From Solirubrobacteraceae bacterium (GTDB lineage Bacteria > Actinomycetota > Thermoleophilia > Solirubrobacterales > Solirubrobacteraceae), in NCBI GenBank assembly GCA_016462625.1, contig JAEMSV010000070.1:1-19773 (forward strand): a DNA stretch of 19,773 nt, read 5' to 3'. Positions 13,996 through 19,773 of the stretch are shown piece by piece. Both the position numbers and the translations under genes were made by a program. The notes beneath the pieces are model-generated. The model was not told the DNA's origin. It made no database searches and saw only the letters and a program-made list of their open reading frames with translations. Position 1 is the stretch's first letter; each line of letters opens with the position of its first letter.

Positions 13996-14243
13996 GAAGG
14001 CAGCTTAAACGGCGAGGGCGCCTCCGAAGAGACGCCCTCGTTGCGTCCTTGCCCTCCGAGGCAAGTCCGTCGCATCCGTCCGATCCCCAGCGGCGCGGAT
14101 GCGAACCCTGTCCGAGGGCAGTATCGGCAAGCGGGAACGTGACAACAGACCCCCGGGAACGGGTTCGTACACATGTCCACCGATTTCCCGCCAGAGCAGC
14201 CAAAATGGGGCAGATCGTTCATGTACGGCCCGCCCGCGGCCGG
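13996..14243. other. Gene-free, hairpin-rich region upstream of the M20 gene
   Basis: These 248 bp contain no convincing gene. A 76-codon minus-strand frame (14222-13992) has only about two thirds G/C at third positions, well below the neighbours. Four consecutive inverted repeats occur: 14013-14040 (8-bp stem), 14048-14065 (6 bp), 14071-14103 (8 bp) and 14106-14118 (4 bp). The pentamer TCCGA recurs at 14023, 14055, 14079 and 14111, each in or at the edge of a loop. Farther right, CGGGAACG occurs at 14132 and 14154 as direct repeats 22 bp apart, with an inverted TTCCCG at 14185. The region could encode a structured RNA, or be a leader or a multi-site operator for the M20 gene. I could not match it to any riboswitch class I know. 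Confidence 0.55.
14002..14007 (-). promoter_or_regulatory. TANNNT -10 element of a leaderless promoter (M20 gene)
   Basis: On the minus strand TAAGCT lies exactly 6 nt before the GTG start at 13995. The 8-bp inverted repeat at 14013-14040 would then cover the region from about -18 to -45, an operator-like position. No good -35 box is seen. Confidence 0.45.
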
Positions 14244-15119
14244 TTACAGGACGCCGGTAGCGTCCGCGACGACGACGGCGTCGCCGCCCACGCGCACGAA
14301 TCCCACCTGCTCGGTGACGACCGACGCCGCCAGCCGCGAGGGACGACCCATCTCGACCCCCTGGCTGATCTCGATCGACGACGTCACGCCGCCCCGGGCG
14401 AGGAAGGCCACGAGCGGACCGGCGGCCGATCCCGTGGCCGGGTCCTCCACGATCAGGCCTCGATCCATGTAGAACGAGCGAGCCCGCACGGTGGTCCCGT
14501 CATCGCTGACGGCCACGACGTAGATGACGATGACCTCGAGCTCGTCGAGGATCGCGCCGAGCGCGGCCGGCTGGAACTCGAGGTGCGGCAGGCGCGACGC
14601 GTCGGCGATCACCGTCAGCAGATGGGGTGCTCCGGCCGAGGCGACGGTCGGCGGCAGCTCGGCAACGAGGTCCGACACCTGCAGGCCGAATGCGGCGGCG
14701 ACCCGCTCGGGGTCGGGCGTCGCGCCGTACGTGACCGGCCCCTGGATCATCGAGGCGCGGGCGGTCGCGCCGTGGAGCTCGACCTCGATCGGCTGCAGCC
14801 CGGCGCGCGTCTGCTGGACGTAGCTGGCCGTCCGCTTCCCGCTGTGCCGCGCGTGCGCGACGGCGGTGCCGAGCGACGGATGCCCGGCGAACGGCAGCTC
14901 ACCGGGGGGAGAGAAGATCCGGTTGCGGTAGTCCGCCCCGGTGACGGTCGGCTGCTGGATGAACGTCGTCTCGGAGAGGCGCGTCTCCCGGGCGACGGCG
15001 AGCATCACGCCGTCGCTCAGGTCGTCCGCCCCGTGGATGACGCAGAGCGCATTGCCCGTCAGCGGCTGGGACGTGAACACATCGAGCCACGTGACGGCGC
15101 GCCGGCTGTCGTCGGACAC
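14244..15119 (-). CDS. PhzF-family isomerase/epimerase-like protein
   Basis: A 291-aa member of the PhzF/diaminopimelate-epimerase-like fold, whose members isomerise or epimerise small metabolites; only some act in phenazine synthesis. The conserved N-terminal block VFTSQPLTGNALCV is present, the catalytic Glu is E50 in RLSETTFI, and FAGHPSLGTA and EDPATGSAAGPL are the two substrate-binding motifs. The upstream frame is open well into the neighbouring gene, but the start must lie near GTG 15119, 7 bp after the preceding stop. That leaves the first conserved strand (TWLDVFTSQPLTGN) at residues 10-23, as expected. It is the third gene of a minus-strand set with the E-P-rich protein and the diguanylate cyclase. 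There are no phenazine genes nearby, so a phenazine role is not supported. Confidence 0.92.
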   Translation of the reverse strand: MSDDSRRAVTWLDVFTSQPLTGNALCVIHGADDLSDGVMLAVARETRLSETTFIQQPTVTGADYRNRIFSPPGELPFAGHPSLGTAVAHARHSGKRTASYVQQTRAGLQPIEVELHGATARASMIQGPVTYGATPDPERVAAAFGLQVSDLVAELPPTVASAGAPHLLTVIADASRLPHLEFQPAALGAILDELEVIVIYVVAVSDDGTTVRARSFYMDRGLIVEDPATGSAAGPLVAFLARGGVTSSIEISQGVEMGRPSRLAASVVTEQVGFVRVGGDAVVVADATGVL

Positions 15120-15126
15120 GCGTGGG

Positions 15127-15663
15127 TCAGCCGTCGAAGTCGAAGTCGCGCGGCGGCTTCTGCTCGAACCAGAGCCGGTCGTGCTCCGGCGTCTCCTGCA
15201 GGAAGTCCGGGGTCTCCTCGAGGACGTCCTCGCCCTCGGCGCTCGGCTCGGGCTCGGCCACGAGCGGTTCCTCGATGGGCTCGGCGGCGAGGTGCTCCTC
15301 GACCGAGAACTCCACGGTCGGCTGCGCGAGGTGATCGGGGATCGCGGTGTCGGCGACGGGCTCGGAGGCAGGTTCGGGCTCGGGCTCAGGCTCGGCGACC
15401 GGGGCCTCCGCGACGGGTTCGGGCTCGGGTTCGAGCGCCGGCAGCTCCTCGGCCGGCTCCTCGGCGACCGGCTCGGGCTCCGGCTCGGCAGGGATCGCGG
15501 CGTCGGCCGCAGCAGCGGCTTCCTCCGGAGCTTCCACCGGGTCGCCGGGTCGGCGGACGGGACTGAGCGCCTCCTGCTCCTGGCGCTCGATCTCCGTGAG
15601 ATCGGCACCGTGCTTTCGCTTGAGCTCGAGGTGCTCGCGGATTGCGTCGTCGAGCAGGCCCAT
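15127..15663 (-). CDS. Acidic Glu-Pro-rich protein, 178 aa
   Basis: Function unknown. Three parts are visible: an N-terminal charged helix (MGLLDDAIREHLELKRKHGA, residues 1-20, then EIERQEQEAL), a long low-complexity middle (about 40-145) built of Ala-Glu-Pro with repeated EPEPEP units, and a compact C-terminal motif rich in aromatics and acids (TPEHDRLWFEQKPPRDFDFD). The ordered ends with a disordered acidic spacer suggest a scaffold or linker with two binding sites. No signal peptide or membrane span. The gene starts 15 bp after the cyclase stop, and that TAG stop overlaps a TAGGAT hexamer 12 nt before the ATG, so the gene may also have its own promoter. PhzF follows after 7 bp. Confidence 0.85.
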   Translation of the reverse strand: MGLLDDAIREHLELKRKHGADLTEIERQEQEALSPVRRPGDPVEAPEEAAAAADAAIPAEPEPEPVAEEPAEELPALEPEPEPVAEAPVAEPEPEPEPASEPVADTAIPDHLAQPTVEFSVEEHLAAEPIEEPLVAEPEPSAEGEDVLEETPDFLQETPEHDRLWFEQKPPRDFDFDG

Positions 15664-15678
15664 AAGGACGTCCCAATC

Positions 15679-17577
15679 CTACTCGGCGGGAACCACGCCC
15701 GCGACGTGGGCGCGCGCCGTGCGGTTCTTCCCGGCGCGCTTGGCCTGGTAGAGCGCGGTGTCCGCGCCGGTGATGAGCGCCGCCCCGTCCTCCGCCGTCG
15801 TGGGGACCGCGGCGACCCCCAGGCTCGCGGTCACGTGCAGCGTTCCTTCCGCGTTCAGGCGGGGCACGCGCAACGAGTCGACGCCCTGGCGGATCCGCTC
15901 AGCGAGCTCGTGCGCGCCGTCGATGTCGGCGCCCGGCAGGATCACCGCGAGCTCCTCGCCGCCGTAGCGCGCGGGGATGTCGATGTCGCGGCACGCGCGC
16001 CGGACCGCGCGGGCCACCTCGCGCAGGACGATGTCGCCCTGCTGATGGCCGTACTGGTCGTTGACGGCCTTGAAGTCGTCGAGGTCGAGGAGCACCAGCC
16101 CAAGGGGCTGGCCGAGCCGCAGCGCGCGGTCGACCTCGGACGCGAGCGCCTCGTCGAAGCGGCGCCGGTTCGCCAGACGGGTCAGCGGATCGGTGATGGA
16201 CTGGCGCGCGACCGCCTCGTGGCGCCCGACGTTCTCGACGGACACCGCGGCCTGCGCCGCGAGGTAATGGAACAGCTCGGTCTCCGACAGGCTGAACGGC
16301 CGGCCCTGACGGCCGACGGAGACGACGCCGGTGACCTCGGTCGTCTGCGCGTCCGACTCGTGCACCCGCAGCGGATGCGCGAGCGCGACCGAGCCGGGGG
16401 CGGCGACCGTCTGCGGCCGGCCGGCCTGCAGCGCGCGGCGCTCGGCCTGCCGCACCGTGTCCGCGAGCCCGGCGCCTTCGCCGACTCGGGCCGCCTCGTG
16501 CAGCTCACCGGCCGCGTCGCGGACGATCACGCGGCCTGCGTCGGCGTCGACGCCCTCGACGGCGGTTTCCACCACGAGCTGCAGCAGCGCCTCGGCGTCG
16601 AGGTTCGACCCGACCGCCTGGCCGAGCCGGCGCATGGAGCTCTGCACCCGCTCCCGCTCGCGCTGGAGCTCGGCCAGCCGCGACTGGAGCTGCTCGGCCA
16701 TCTTGTTGAACTCGCGGCCGAGGTCGGCGAACTCGTCGTTTCCGACGGCCGGCACGCGCGCTGCGAGATCGCCGCCTCCGAGCCGACGGGCCGCGGAGAG
16801 GACCCCGGCGATCTGCTGCTGCAGCGAGCGCGAGACGACGAGCGCGAAGACGAACGCGAGGATGAAGAACCCGCCCAGGAGCACCGCGGCGAGCAACCGG
16901 CTGCGGGTGATCTCGTCCGCGGTCGCGGTGGAGGGCGACATCGTGGCCACCCGCGTCCGGTCGCCGAGGAAGCCGGGCGCCGCGAACGACGCGACGCGGA
17001 ACGGCTCGCCGCCGAGCTCGATCTCACCGTCAGCCGGGCCCTGTTCGCCGGTGGCGCTCGCGACGCTCGAGCCGAGCACGCGCCCGCCTGAGGCGATGAT
17101 GACCTCGCCCTCCATGAGGGACGCCGCGTCGTTGGCGAGCTGCGGCGCGTCCTCGACCGACACCTGGAGCTGCCCGGCGGGCTGGCGGTCAGCACCCAGG
17201 AGCCGTGCGGTAGCGGGTGCCGTGGCCGTGTCGCTGCCGACGTCCACGAACGCCTCCCCGTCCCGGACGACGACGATCCGCCGGGCGCGGCGGGTGACCA
17301 GCAGGCGCTCGGCCCGCGTCTTGGCGGCCGTGGCGTCGTCGTCCTGCAGCGCGGTGGCGAGCTGGCGATCGGCCGCGATCTGGGTCGCCGCGGTCTGCGC
17401 CCGCTCGCGCGCGCCCCGGTACAGGTTGAACGTCACGTCCTGCTGCGCGTCGAGCCGCGCATCGGCCTTGCCCGTCTCGTTGTCCTCGATGAGCTGGAAC
17501 AGCACGAAGCCGACGATCGCCATCGGAAGGATCACGATCGCGACGAAGAAGCCGGTGAGACGCTGACGGAAGCTCAT
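15679..17577 (-). CDS. Membrane-bound diguanylate cyclase (HAMP-GAF-GGDEF)
   Basis: A 632-aa inner-membrane sensor that makes cyclic di-GMP from two GTP. The order is TM1 (about 9-29), an extracytoplasmic sensor domain (about 30-226), TM2 (about 228-249), a HAMP linker (about 250-305, with NDEFADLGREFNKM), a GAF-like domain (about 318-455) and a GGDEF domain (about 458-622). The active-site loop is RYGGEEL (G539-L543), with DLDDFKAVNDQYGHQQGD before it. The inhibitory site RxxD is intact as R530-D-I-D533, so product feedback is expected. No EAL or HD-GYP phosphodiesterase domain is attached. It starts at ATG 17577 and heads the set cyclase, E-P-rich protein, PhzF. A tRNA gene lies divergently upstream. 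The signal sensed is unknown. Confidence 0.94.
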   Translation of the reverse strand: MSFRQRLTGFFVAIVILPMAIVGFVLFQLIEDNETGKADARLDAQQDVTFNLYRGARERAQTAATQIAADRQLATALQDDDATAAKTRAERLLVTRRARRIVVVRDGEAFVDVGSDTATAPATARLLGADRQPAGQLQVSVEDAPQLANDAASLMEGEVIIASGGRVLGSSVASATGEQGPADGEIELGGEPFRVASFAAPGFLGDRTRVATMSPSTATADEITRSRLLAAVLLGGFFILAFVFALVVSRSLQQQIAGVLSAARRLGGGDLAARVPAVGNDEFADLGREFNKMAEQLQSRLAELQRERERVQSSMRRLGQAVGSNLDAEALLQLVVETAVEGVDADAGRVIVRDAAGELHEAARVGEGAGLADTVRQAERRALQAGRPQTVAAPGSVALAHPLRVHESDAQTTEVTGVVSVGRQGRPFSLSETELFHYLAAQAAVSVENVGRHEAVARQSITDPLTRLANRRRFDEALASEVDRALRLGQPLGLVLLDLDDFKAVNDQYGHQQGDIVLREVARAVRRACRDIDIPARYGGEELAVILPGADIDGAHELAERIRQGVDSLRVPRLNAEGTLHVTASLGVAAVPTTAEDGAALITGADTALYQAKRAGKNRTARAHVAGVVPAE

Positions 17578-17636
17578 GCAGGAAACCCGAGACGGAGCGT
17601 ACCCCCGGGCACCGGCGTTCAGCCTCCATCGCGCGG

Positions 17637-17642
17637 TACACT
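17637..17642 (+). promoter_or_regulatory. Probable -10 box of the tRNA gene
   Basis: TACACT lies 11 nt before the first base of the tRNA, a suitable place for initiation of the pre-tRNA. No clear -35 is seen at 16-18 bp. Confidence 0.4.
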
Positions 17643-17653
17643 GGACGCTTCGT

Positions 17654-17729
<76 letters not shown>

Positions 17730-17732
17730 GCG

Positions 17733-17768
17733 AAGAACCCCCGCCACGGCGGGGGTTCTTCTGTTTTC
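17733..17768 (+). terminator. Strong intrinsic terminator after tRNA-Ala
   Basis: AAGAACCCCCGCC (17733-17745) and GGCGGGGGTTCTT (17748-17760) are perfect reverse complements, followed by CTGTTTTC. This is a classical hairpin plus T-rich tail for the tRNA transcript. Because its stem ends in TTCTT on both strands and the convergent VOC gene stops 24 bp away, it may also stop that transcript. Confidence 0.9.
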
Positions 17769-17791
17769 GGGGCGGACTGCGGTGCGGGCGC

Positions 17792-18658
17792 TCAGGCGGT
17801 GCTGTGCGCGCCGGCCGCGATGTCCTTGTTCTCGAGCACGAACTGGGCCGCGGTGAACGTCGCGCCCGCCGGGTCGCGGATGACGCAGGTGCGCGACCAC
17901 GGCGCGTCGACCGGCGGCGTGACCACCGTTCCGCCGAGCTCGGCCGTCCGGGCCGCGATCGCGTCGGCGTCATCGACGCCGAAGGTCAGGTCCCACCGCG
18001 GCCGGGTCGCCTCGTCGGCGGGGATGACGCGCACGCTCGCGACCACGTCCTCGAACCGCTCGGGCGCGCCCATCGCGGCCATGTTCTCGAGCGTCCCCGG
18101 GTTGAGCGTCTCCAGGAACTCGCCGTAGCCGGGCAGCGCCCACGCGGTGCCGCTCCCGATGTCGATCGCGTCCCAGCCGAACACCGCGCCGTAGAACGAC
18201 GAAGCGCCATCCAGGTCTGCGGCGCTGAGGTCGTTGAAGTTCACCGACCCGTGCGCGTTGACGACCGCCGAGCCGCGATGCTGCGCCGCCTGCCACACGC
18301 GGAACGCCGCACCCTCGGGGTCGGCGAAGACCGCCAGCCGGCCGGACTCGCCGGCGTCCAGGGGGCCCATCAGCACCGTCCCGCCCGCGGCGCGGACCTT
18401 CGCCGCGGTCGCGTCGGCGTCCTGCACCCACACGTACGTGTTCCACGCCGCCGGGCCCTCCGTCTGCTCGGCGATGCCCGCGACGTCACCGCCCGGGAGC
18501 CGTGCGATGAAGTACCGGCTCGCGTCGCCGGGCGGGGTGTTGTCGGTGAACTCCCAGCCGAACAGCCCGCCGTAGAACGCGACGGCGGCATCGAGATCAG
18601 GCTGCGTCACGTCGGCCCAGCACGGCACACCCGGGATGTAGCGATCCTGCGCGCTCAT
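17792..18658 (-). CDS. Tandem-VOC (glyoxalase-fold) protein, CFP32-like
   Basis: A 288-aa protein with two vicinal-oxygen-chelate domains, about residues 6-125 and 135-278. Each begins with the typical strand and helix: VPCWADVTQPDLDAAVAFYG then FGWEF, and GSVNFNDLSAADLDGASSFY then FGWDA. Each ends with the closing strand containing FADPEGAAFRVW or IRDPAGATFTAAQ. The arrangement matches the mycobacterial CFP32/27-kDa antigen type, whose biochemical role is poorly defined. The usual metal-binding His/Glu set is incomplete, so it may not be a classical glyoxalase. ATG 18658 has an excellent ribosome site (GGAGGAG, 3 nt away). It diverges from a second, single-domain VOC gene 114 bp away. Confidence 0.93.
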   Translation of the reverse strand: MSAQDRYIPGVPCWADVTQPDLDAAVAFYGGLFGWEFTDNTPPGDASRYFIARLPGGDVAGIAEQTEGPAAWNTYVWVQDADATAAKVRAAGGTVLMGPLDAGESGRLAVFADPEGAAFRVWQAAQHRGSAVVNAHGSVNFNDLSAADLDGASSFYGAVFGWDAIDIGSGTAWALPGYGEFLETLNPGTLENMAAMGAPERFEDVVASVRVIPADEATRPRWDLTFGVDDADAIAARTAELGGTVVTPPVDAPWSRTCVIRDPAGATFTAAQFVLENKDIAAGAHSTA

Positions 18659-18659
18659 G

Positions 18660-18667
18660 GCTCCTCC
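18660..18667 (-). promoter_or_regulatory. Strong Shine-Dalgarno site (tandem-VOC gene)
   Basis: The minus strand reads CGGAGGAGCC directly before the ATG at 18658. It is one of the few canonical ribosome sites in the window and contrasts with the leaderless genes nearby. Confidence 0.7.
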
Positions 18668-18760
18668 GTCGGTCGCTTGACGATCGCGAAGCTACGCCCG
18701 GTTTAGGCCACTCCCCGGCCTCAACCCACGACAGGATGCGATTTCCGGTCCACCACTCCC

Positions 18761-18766
18761 GAGGAG
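18761..18766 (+). promoter_or_regulatory. Shine-Dalgarno site deciding a GTG start
   Basis: GAGGAG lies 6 nt before the GTG at 18773 and supports that codon as the start of the single-domain VOC gene. Confidence 0.7.
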
Positions 18767-18772
18767 CCCCTC

Positions 18773-19141
18773 GTGCCCACCATCAGCAAGCTCGATTTCG
18801 TCGCCGTCCCGTCCCAGGACGCGAAGGCCCTGCGCGCGTTCTACGTCGACACACTCGGCCTGCGCCCCGATCCGAACAGCGACCAGGAGTGCTGGGTCGG
18901 CGAGACGTGCCTGTCGATCTGGGAGCCCGCGAGCGCCGGCATGCCGTTCGCCCCGCAGAAGAACGCCCACATCGCCCTGCACGTCGACAACGTCGCGGCC
19001 GCGCGCACGGAGCTCGAGGCGAAGGGCATCGAGTTCGGAGGCGACATCATGGACAGCGGTGTCTGCCACATGGCGTTCTTCACCGATCCCGACGGCAACG
19101 ATCTCATGCTGCACGCGCGCCATGCGCCCGCGAGTGACTGA
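18773..19141 (+). CDS. Single-domain VOC (glyoxalase/dioxygenase-fold) protein
   Basis: A 122-aa VOC protein. The opening strand and helix KLDFVAVPSQDAKALRAFYV, then TLGLRPD, are typical of the family. The second half has HIALHVDNVAAARTELEAKG, then FTDPDGNDLMLHAR, the closing strand with the DPDGN turn. H79 in IALHVD and the late acidic/His region are candidate metal ligands, though the first position usually filled by His is Phe-Val here (DFVAV). Such short proteins form dimers to complete the site; members include fosfomycin-resistance-like and glyoxalase-like enzymes, and this one cannot be assigned. The GTG start is supported by GAGGAG. It is head-to-head with the tandem-VOC gene; the alpha/beta-hydrolase gene begins 40 bp downstream. 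Confidence 0.9.
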   Translation: MPTISKLDFVAVPSQDAKALRAFYVDTLGLRPDPNSDQECWVGETCLSIWEPASAGMPFAPQKNAHIALHVDNVAAARTELEAKGIEFGGDIMDSGVCHMAFFTDPDGNDLMLHARHAPASD

Positions 19142-19169
19142 GCGCTCGGAAGCCCCGGACCGCGCACAG

Positions 19170-19175
19170 TAGGAT
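19170..19175 (+). promoter_or_regulatory. TANNNT -10 element of a leaderless promoter (hydrolase gene)
   Basis: TAGGAT ends exactly 6 nt before the ATG at 19182 and no Shine-Dalgarno is present, so this gene probably has its own leaderless transcript rather than relying on the VOC gene upstream. Confidence 0.5.
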
Positions 19176-19181
19176 CCGCGC

Positions 19182-19773
19182 ATGGAGGTCATCGCCCCTC
19201 CCACGAGCTACGTCGAACGCCGCGGCGCCAGCATGGCGTACCAGGCGTGGGGCGAGGGCCCACCGAACGTCATCGCATTCGTCGAGACCGGCGTCCATCT
19301 CGACCTGATGTGGACCGATCCCGACTGGTGCGAGCACCTCGGCAACGCGGGCGAGGCCGGCCGGATCGCGATGTTCCAGCAGATGGGCCTCGGGCTGTCG
19401 GACCGCGTCGCGCGCGTGCCGACGCTCGAGGAGCAGGCCGAGGACGTACTCGCGATCATGGACGCCGAGGGCATGGAGACCGCGACGCTCTACGGCCTGT
19501 GGTCGACGACGCTCCCGCTCGTCATCCTGGCGGCCACGGCGCCCGAGCGCGTCGAGGGGCTCGTGCTGCACGTCCCCTACGCCGAAGGCCCCGACCACAT
19601 CAACGGCAACGGCGACAGCGGCACGATCGCCGGCTTCACGCGCGCCGAGGCGCAGTACGTCCGCGAGCGCTATGAGGACGTGCTCGCGCACTGGGGCGAC
19701 GGCCGCACGCTCGACCTGTGGGACGCACCGCTCGCCACCCCGCGCAACCGGCGCACGATGGCGATGCTCGAGC
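19182..19773 (+). CDS. Alpha/beta-hydrolase-fold protein, 3' end outside window
   Basis: The first 197 residues of an alpha/beta-hydrolase resembling the hydrolases often fused to or found near class III adenylate cyclases. The family order is clear: VERRGASMAYQAWGEGP, the oxyanion-strand region IAFVETGVHLDLMWTDPDW, the loop MGLGLSDRVARVPTLEEQAE, then the elbow region ATLYGLWSTTLPLVILAATA and PERVEGLVLHVPYA. The expected G-x-S-x-G elbow (normally GxSEGG) reads GLWSTT, so the nucleophile is displaced or lost and the second Gly is missing. It may be a non-catalytic or sensory hydrolase-fold domain. The frame is open to the right edge, so a longer, possibly multi-domain protein (for instance with a cyclase or response-regulator domain) is possible. 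Confidence 0.85.
   Translation, partial: MEVIAPPTSYVERRGASMAYQAWGEGPPNVIAFVETGVHLDLMWTDPDWCEHLGNAGEAGRIAMFQQMGLGLSDRVARVPTLEEQAEDVLAIMDAEGMETATLYGLWSTTLPLVILAATAPERVEGLVLHVPYAEGPDHINGNGDSGTIAGFTRAEAQYVRERYEDVLAHWGDGRTLDLWDAPLATPRNRRTMAMLE

Noticed and set aside
14130..14200. ECF-sigma-type promoter from GGGAAC boxes
   Set aside because: No CGTT-like -10 lies at a 16-17 bp spacing on either strand.
13992..14222. 76-codon minus-strand frame with six cysteines upstream of the M20 gene
   Set aside because: Only about two thirds of its third positions are G/C, far below the neighbours. It runs through the hairpin cluster, overlaps the M20 start and has no ribosome site. Better read as non-coding.
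14244..15119. Phenazine biosynthesis locus
   Set aside because: Only a PhzF-fold gene is present. No other phenazine genes are adjacent, and most PhzF-family proteins act elsewhere.
15350..15500. Short tandem repeat (GGCTCG/GGTTCG units)
   Set aside because: This is just the coding DNA for the Glu-Pro repeats of the acidic protein, with synonymous variation; not an independent repeat element.
14941..17091. 716-codon plus-strand frame
   Set aside because: Antisense to the cyclase, E-P-rich and PhzF genes, which have clear domains. Long spurious frames are expected at this GC content.

Overview
The window is very GC-rich. Coding genes have strongly GC-biased third positions and occur on both strands with very short spacers. 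The gene families suggest a high-GC actinobacterium, most likely the Thermoleophilia/Solirubrobacterales branch (Conexibacter, Patulibacter or Solirubrobacter-like): a GGDEF protein next to an E-P-rich small protein, VOC proteins of the CFP32 type, an LCAD-type acyl-CoA dehydrogenase paired with TetR, and a DUF3089 lipase. This placement is inference from gene content. I see no phage genes, transposase, integrase or CRISPR array, and the region reads as chromosomal housekeeping and accessory genes.

Layout. 1-1636 (+): the 3' part of an unrecognised protein with one EF-hand loop, then an unrecognised 231-aa protein. 1618-4468 (-): a secreted M11/gametolysin-like metalloprotease with two Fn3-like domains, followed by a RibD-C/DHFR-like reductase. 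4566-5054 (+): a conserved-looking hypothetical gene that meets a secreted DUF3089 lipase-like protein (5051-6244, -) on a shared CTAG stop. 6368-8910 (+): a cytoplasmic molybdopterin oxidoreductase with a small His-rich partner. 8974-10858: an acyl-CoA dehydrogenase (-) divergent from a TetR regulator (+), with overlapping predicted promoters and an imperfect operator-like dyad. 10848-13995 (-): DUF1801 protein, patatin-like phospholipase and M20 peptidase. 13996-14243: a gene-free, structure-rich stretch. 14244-17577 (-): diguanylate cyclase, E-P-rich acidic protein and PhzF-family protein, tightly packed and probably one operon. 17654-17768 (+): tRNA-Ala(CGC) with a strong terminator. 17792-19141: two divergent VOC (glyoxalase-fold) genes. 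19182-end (+): the 5' part of an alpha/beta-hydrolase with a degenerate nucleophile elbow.

How the genes work together. The clearest regulatory unit is TetR/acyl-CoA dehydrogenase, which fits control of acyl-CoA (fatty acid or branched acid) oxidation. The cyclase operon would make c-di-GMP at the membrane. A recurring regulatory feature is a TANNNT -10 hexamer placed 6-7 nt before the start codon at five genes (4566, 6244, 6368, 13995, 19182), which indicates leaderless transcription.

No obvious new multi-gene system (defence, secretion or biosynthetic) is present. The best candidates for something undescribed are the stem-loop cluster at 14013-14118, the molybdoenzyme with no cysteine at the metal site plus its small partner, and the EF-hand protein cut by the left edge.
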